DNA of 64,000 nucleotides from Plazaster borealis. Taxonomy: Eukaryota; Echinodermata; Asteroidea; Forcipulatida; Labidiasteridae. Below, one piece after another: positions 59,941-64,000 of the stretch (position 1 is the stretch's first letter; each line of letters opens with the position of its first letter). The notes beneath the pieces are model-generated. The model ran no database searches. It had not been told where the DNA came from and saw only the letters and a list, made by a program, of their open reading frames with translations. Location: positions 31,582,234 through 31,646,233 of the forward strand of contig CM037472.1 of NCBI GenBank assembly GCA_021014325.1, read 5' to 3'. The translations under genes and the position numbers were made by a program.

Positions 59941-60137
59941 AAAAATGGATGTTTGCATTGGTGCCATCGCTGAGGTCAAACAATGGAAGTGTGCTCGCGT
60001 ACGTGCACACGCCAAGCACAGCTCTCAGCCAATGATAGGTCTTCCTTTGACCTCAATGGGGGTGTTTAACGTTGTTTGAGCCATGTGACAACACATGCAA
60101 AGGTTCTATTGTATTATTTCATCTCTTACCAATGACT

Positions 60138-60489
60138 TTAAAGGGTGTGTATAACATTGGTAAGAGTAAAAATATAACTGCTCACAGATTTGCACATAAC
60201 TTACATGGTATAAAGATGGTCATGGTGGGAAACTTTCCTTGAAATATTTTTGCTTGGAATGCAATAGTTTTTGAGAAATGAGTAAAACAAATAGTTTTTA
60301 TCTCAAGAGACAAAAACTCTATGTTTGAAAACAGTGAAAACATTTAAGGATTTTTCCACTTTTTTTTTGCGACTCCAATGACCGATTGAGCTTAAACTTT
60401 CACAGGTTTGTTATTTTATGTATATGTTGGGATACACCAAGTGAGGATACTGGTCTTTGACAATTACCAAAAGTATACACAGCCTTTAA
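60138..60489. repeat. TTAA MITE, AGGGTGTGTATAAC sub-type, complete
   Basis: TTAA (60138-60141), AGGGTGTGTATAACATTGGT at the left, ACCAAAAGTATACACAGCCT before TTAA (60486-60489) at the right. The interior is shared with the truncated copy at 11395-11682, and in reverse with 63389-63731. Confidence 0.9.
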
Positions 60490-60712
60490 GGCACTTGCAT
60501 AAAACAGAATAAAGTCATGAAAACCTATATACAGGACCCCTTTCAAATGAAGACATCAAATAACTGTTGTGGCCATTTTGGGAGTTCTTCATATCATGAC
60601 ACATGTACGCATAATCTGTGTACAGTTGAGTTTCATGGAAACCCTGAACCAGACAGATTTTCATCTGTTGTATTTGTAATTTGACCCCCAAAATGGTGGA
60701 CACATGGTTACT

Positions 60713-60797
60713 ATGGCCCTTTTCGAAACTTTGGCTTCAGCTCTGTCTAGCGAAGCGTAAGCCAGAGCCAAAGCTGTAGTTTTGAGAAGGGCCCTAT
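60713..60797. repeat. 85-bp inverted-repeat element
   Basis: ATGGCCCTTTTCGAAACTTT then GGCTTCAGCTCTG at the left, mirrored by CAGAGCCAAAGCTGTAGTTT then TGAGAAGGGCCCTAT at the right. The whole element can fold into one hairpin with a loop of about 20 nt. Confidence 0.8.
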
Positions 60798-61508
60798 GCG
60801 ATGCGTAAGCGTACGCAAGAGGTCCATAAAATCATAAAGCACATCAAAAATAAAAATTCTTTCAAAATATATATATATAGATCTAAAATCTTGACATAAT
60901 TGAATACACCTGTTGTTCTTTGCTCTTGGTAAAGTCTACAACTCCTTGAAGCTTCAATAGAAAATCTTGCAAGTAAGTTTTGACATTTGTATTGGGTTCT
61001 CAAAAATGAAACTGTGTTGTTTCATCAAACGTAAGAATTTAGGATTACTTCAAATATCAATTTCCCGTTAAAGTCAATATTTATCTCCCGTTTCATGCAT
61101 AATATTTACATTAATCCCAAGAATTTTTTTTTAAATAATTTGAATGAATTTTCTATCCCCAAAAACTTTTAAATTTAGAAACAAACTTCCTCTTAATGGT
61201 GTATTTAATTAACTCAAGTTTTAATTTTTCCTATGTTTTTTATCAAATCCAAAGATATAAATTAAACCAACACACAACCGATCACAGAAGTTAACGCTAG
61301 ATGTAAAGGCACTACATTTTTGTAGACAACATTCTTAAAGAGCCTTGACTCAAACGACTCAAACACAATTCTACATAACGAATCAAAATATTTGTTTGTT
61401 GATAACTTGCATAGGATCCAACTAATCTTTTCAAAATCACAACTCCAATTTGTTTTTGTTTTTTTGGGGAGGTCATTTTTTTAAAAATGTCCAAGCACAA
61501 TTATTCCA
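60798..61508. other. intergenic DNA, no gene seen
   Basis: AT-rich, with a short TA repeat at 60869-60880. No coding content recognised. It may include the 3' UTR end of the minus-strand membrane-protein gene. Confidence 0.5.
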
Positions 61509-62032
61509 TTAAATAGAGAGGGTCTGCAAGGTCAAATTCAGTTTTGTGATCCACTCATTTTCCAAAAGATATGGTTCTTATGAAAATGGGGAAAAAATTA
61601 CAAGCCTCTAACCTCACAATAAAATGGTGTAAAATGCCACTGTGTTTGGTACACTTCGAGTGCAATTTATTTCCAAAATCCAAAAACATTCGATGACGAC
61701 ACATTTCAAATATATCTTGTATACATTTTTGTACAGAGATTTTTCAGTTCAATCCTGAATTCTGGTGATATGCAATCGAAACGGCATTGAATTTGAGCTT
61801 ATGGCTGGCGCAGAAATTCCTCTTTGGAATGTTAAGACCAATTTCTTTTTCGCTGTTCGATGATGCCATGTTTCAAAATTTGCTCTGAAAAAGTATCAAA
61901 TAAAATGATATTTTACACTGTTTTAACGCGAGGTTAGAGACTTGCAACTTCTCCCCCACTTTCATGAGGACTCTATCTATTGGAAAATGGGTGCATCACA
62001 AAACTCAATTTGACCTTGGAGCCCCTCTTTAA
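61509..62032. repeat. TTAA MITE, AGAGGGGCTCC sub-type, behind membrane-gene stop
   Basis: TTAA (61509-61512), then GAGAGGGTCTGCAAGGTC. The right end CTTGGAGCCCCTCT is followed by TTAA (62029-62032). It carries TTGTGATCCACTCATTTTCC against AAAATGGGTGCATCACAA inverted repeats as at 30381-30862. It ends 39 nt beyond the stop codon of the minus-strand gene, so it likely lies in that gene's 3' UTR. Confidence 0.88.
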
Positions 62033-62071
62033 TCCTGTCTGTTTGGACGTTTGTTTGTTCGTTACCATTCT

Positions 62072-62655
62072 TTAATGGTGTCCAGTGAGAGAAACCTTAC
62101 TGCCAGCCACAGTTGACTTCATTGGGATGGCCTCAGTGACGCCCACACCAGGAAGGCCGTTCGTACAAGAATCCATGAAGCCGATCATCTCATCAGACCT
62201 CTTCTTCTCAAATTGGCTGGGTGGCTCCGATGACATACCCACCTGGACTAGGTTGTTGTTCTGCCCAACCATGGTGACAGCTGGAGGTGCCGTAGCGGTG
62301 ACGTTACCGTACTGGTTCTGGATGACAGCAGGCTGGCTGAAGTTCATCGGGGGCATGTTATACATGGGGGCTGCGGGCATCATTGGATTCTCCATTGGGC
62401 CCCCCATTGGCATCATCTGAACAGGCTGGTTGTAGCCCTGGGCAGCCATGACAGGTATACCCACAGCCATGATGAGGGGTGCCTGTTGCTGCTGCTGTTG
62501 TGGTTGCATTGTCGGCTGCAGCTCCTCGTCTTGCTCTGCAGAGGAGACTTTCTTCTCCTTGGTGCAGTGTTTGACAAAGAAGACTGTTGACAGTAGTAGG
62601 ACGATGACACCAAAGAAAGATGCAACAGCGATGATGATGATCATTTCTAATGTCA
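62072..62655 (-). CDS. single-pass membrane protein, terminal exon
   Basis: This is the terminal exon of a minus-strand gene: acceptor TTGTTTTCAG just above 62655, phase 1, stop TAA at 62072-62074, 193 codons. It encodes TLEM, then a hydrophobic helix of about 25 residues (from IIIIAVASFFGVIVLLLS to FF). Next comes a basic juxtamembrane KHCTKEKK with a Cys that could be palmitoylated. The tail is about 155 residues, rich in Met, Pro, Gln, Asn and Val, with a Q6 run and repeated PM/MP motifs, ending SLTGHH. By the positive-inside rule the tail is cytoplasmic, giving type I topology, with the extracellular part encoded upstream beyond the window. I do not recognise the family. The upstream 22 codons of open frame are intron, because the 24-nt exon at 63759 fits in phase. 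Confidence 0.75.
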
Positions 62656-62810
62656 CTGAAAACAACGTGTAAGAAAAGCTTCCTAAAATATACATGGTAT
62701 GAAATTGATAAATGACCAAAAATATATGAAACAGTCTTTTTATTTTCAGTTAAAAAACAGCAATCAACTGGAAAGTTGCATGCCTGATATGTACAACCTG
62801 ACAATGACAG

Positions 62811-63310
62811 TTTAACCACTTCACAGCGGATGACGTGTTTAATCGCACATTTTTTTGGGACAGACTTACGGCAGACGTTTTTCAACGCCCAGAACAACTT
62901 CGGATTTTCATAATTTTTTTTGTTTTGCTGCCAGCCGGACAGCTGATGTTTCTATCCACCGGTCTTTCCACTGTGTAGCGTGCACAGGCAAGCACCTACC
63001 GTGATACGCTTCTTTTCACCATTGTCCACCGTTCACCATGTCATTGTATTCGGCTTAATGGGAGGTAAGTCACAGCATTCCAGCATACCATGGCAGATTT
63101 TTAGCGGTTGCTCACGGCTGAGGTTCTGCATATCATGGTCGAGTGCCTTACCAATTTTCTCACAAGACAACATCAAATCCCAGAGCTAATTATGGGAGCC
63201 TTTGTTTTCTTTCCTTTGTCAAGTCAGGGTTTCATTGTGAAAACAATTACTCAAGAAGCTCCTTAAAGGTCCGAAAAATAATACCGTAGGTGGGCACGTA
63301 ACATTTTTTT
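62811..63310 (+). repeat. 600-bp dispersed repeat, copy 2
   Basis: It begins TTAACCACTTCACAGCGGAT and ends GTAGGTGGGCACGTAACATT. Inside are AATGGGAGGTAAGTCACAG, TTCCAGCATACCATGGCAGA and CTTTGTCAAGTCAGGGTTTC, all found reversed at 18955-19560. Confidence 0.7.
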
Positions 63311-63388
63311 AAATACCTGCGTGAAGTAGTTAACAATGTTACACATTTGTGGAACTGTAATTTACACTGAAATTTTCAGAAAACTTTG

Positions 63389-63731
63389 TTAAAGGTATTG
63401 TACACTTTTGGTAACAGCTCAAAATCAGTGTCCACATTTTGTGTGATTCAACATATGCATGAACAAACAAACCTGTGAAACTTTGAGCTCAATTGGTCAT
63501 CGAGGTCACGAGAAAATAGTGAAAAGAGACCTTATATGTTTTCTGTTTTTTCAAACTATCACGCGTGATAAAAACTATTGTTTTACTCATTTCTGAGAAA
63601 CGATAGCATTTTAGGCAGAAATATTTTAAGGAACCCTTTCTACCATTACATACTTTAAATCATGTAAGTTATGTGTTTATCTGTGAACACTTGTGTTTTT
63701 CGATCTTACCAATAGTGTACAGGGCCTTTAA
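63389..63731. repeat. TTAA MITE in membrane-gene intron, complete
   Basis: TTAA (63389-63392), AGGTATTGTACACTTTTGGT at the left, ACCAATAGTGTACAGGGCCT before TTAA (63728-63731) at the right. The centre is the 14-nt palindrome TATCACGCGTGATA (63557-63570). It is reversed relative to 60138-60489. It ends 27 nt from the donor side of the 24-nt microexon. Confidence 0.9.
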
Positions 63732-63758
63732 ATGAATTTTCAACAATGAAATACTTAC

Positions 63759-63782
63759 GTCCTGCTTCATCTTCAAAAATAT
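63759..63782 (-). CDS. 24-nt microexon of the membrane-protein gene
   Basis: On the minus strand a pyrimidine tract and TTCTTGCAG precede ATATTTTTGAAGATG..., and the exon ends GCAGGAC before GTAAGTATTT, a near-consensus donor. It is exactly 24 nt, phase 1 on both sides, and adds IFEDEAG plus a Leu split with the next exon, just outside the membrane helix. Because it is a multiple of three, it can be skipped without a frameshift. It is too short to be found by ORF length; the call rests on the two splice sites and phase agreement with 62655. Confidence 0.6.
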
Positions 63783-64000
63783 CTGCAAGAAGAGAAGAGA
63801 ATATAAGATATTTTTTTATATATTAAATTAAAAGCACCGGTATTTGATTTACATTATATTTTTTTATAAATTAGAGCACAGTGATCAAGCACAACATACT
63901 ATAATACAAGAGAATATTTCTTGGGACGATTTGGTCTGGTATCTAGGGTACTTAAGCCTTTAAAGACCATTTCTTTCTGTGTCGTTATCACCATACGCCC
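63783..64000 (-). other. upstream intron of the membrane-protein gene
   Basis: AT-rich, with no exon recognised before the window ends. Confidence 0.5.

Larger units (their letters stand above)
62656..63758 (-). other. intron of the membrane-protein gene, mostly repeats
   Basis: This is a 1.1 kb intron. It is filled by the 600-bp-class dispersed repeat (62811-63310) and a complete TTAA MITE (63389-63731), leaving only about 260 nt of other sequence. Confidence 0.65.

Noticed and set aside
59764..59973. Lys/Phe-rich 69-codon frame
   Set aside because: Produced by poly-A and poly-T runs.
62085..62672. Plus-strand and alternate minus frames across the membrane-protein exon
   Set aside because: Shadows of the real minus-strand frame, which alone fits the splice acceptor, the membrane helix and the microexon phase.

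Overview
This window is nuclear DNA from an animal, AT-rich and intron-rich, with only two confidently readable protein genes. I infer an echinoderm, probably a sea star. The basis is an invertebrate-type BCL11 zinc-finger gene together with dense short inverted-repeat elements flanked by TTAA and tRNA-Leu-derived SINEs that I associate with echinoderm genomes. The species call comes from memory and is not proved by the sequence.

Gene 1 (+ strand) is a BCL11-family (BCL11A/BCL11B, CTIP) transcription factor. An internal exon at 29951-30352 carries the N-terminal CCHC finger. A large terminal exon at 43558-45638 carries one isolated C2H2 finger, a two-finger block, a long acidic run, a SUMO-type motif and the C-terminal three-finger block. 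Both exons start in phase 1 and the first ends in phase 1, so they join in frame across a 13.2 kb intron. The short first coding exon of this family was not found; it is upstream of the window or hidden in 1-29950. A long 3' UTR is likely but its end is uncertain.

Gene 2 (- strand, 62072-63782) is the 3' end of a single-pass membrane protein. A 24-nt microexon (63759-63782) is followed by a terminal exon (62072-62655) encoding the membrane helix and a Met/Pro/Gln-rich tail. Upstream exons lie beyond position 64000. I do not recognise the family. The two genes converge, with about 16 kb between their stop codons.

Everything else is intron or intergenic DNA crowded with non-autonomous elements. 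These are: a TTAA-flanked foldback MITE superfamily (at least a dozen copies, three sub-types), a GGGCC-ended MITE family (two copies split by nested TTAA elements), several other inverted-repeat families, six tRNA-Leu-type SINEs, two decayed LINE ORF2 C-termini, a diverged tandem duplication at 15687-16195, and homopolymer or simple repeats. No transposase gene was seen. TTAA elements sit within 40 bp of three of the four coding exons. A 54-codon ORF at 16615-16779 is the only other stretch that looks possibly coding.
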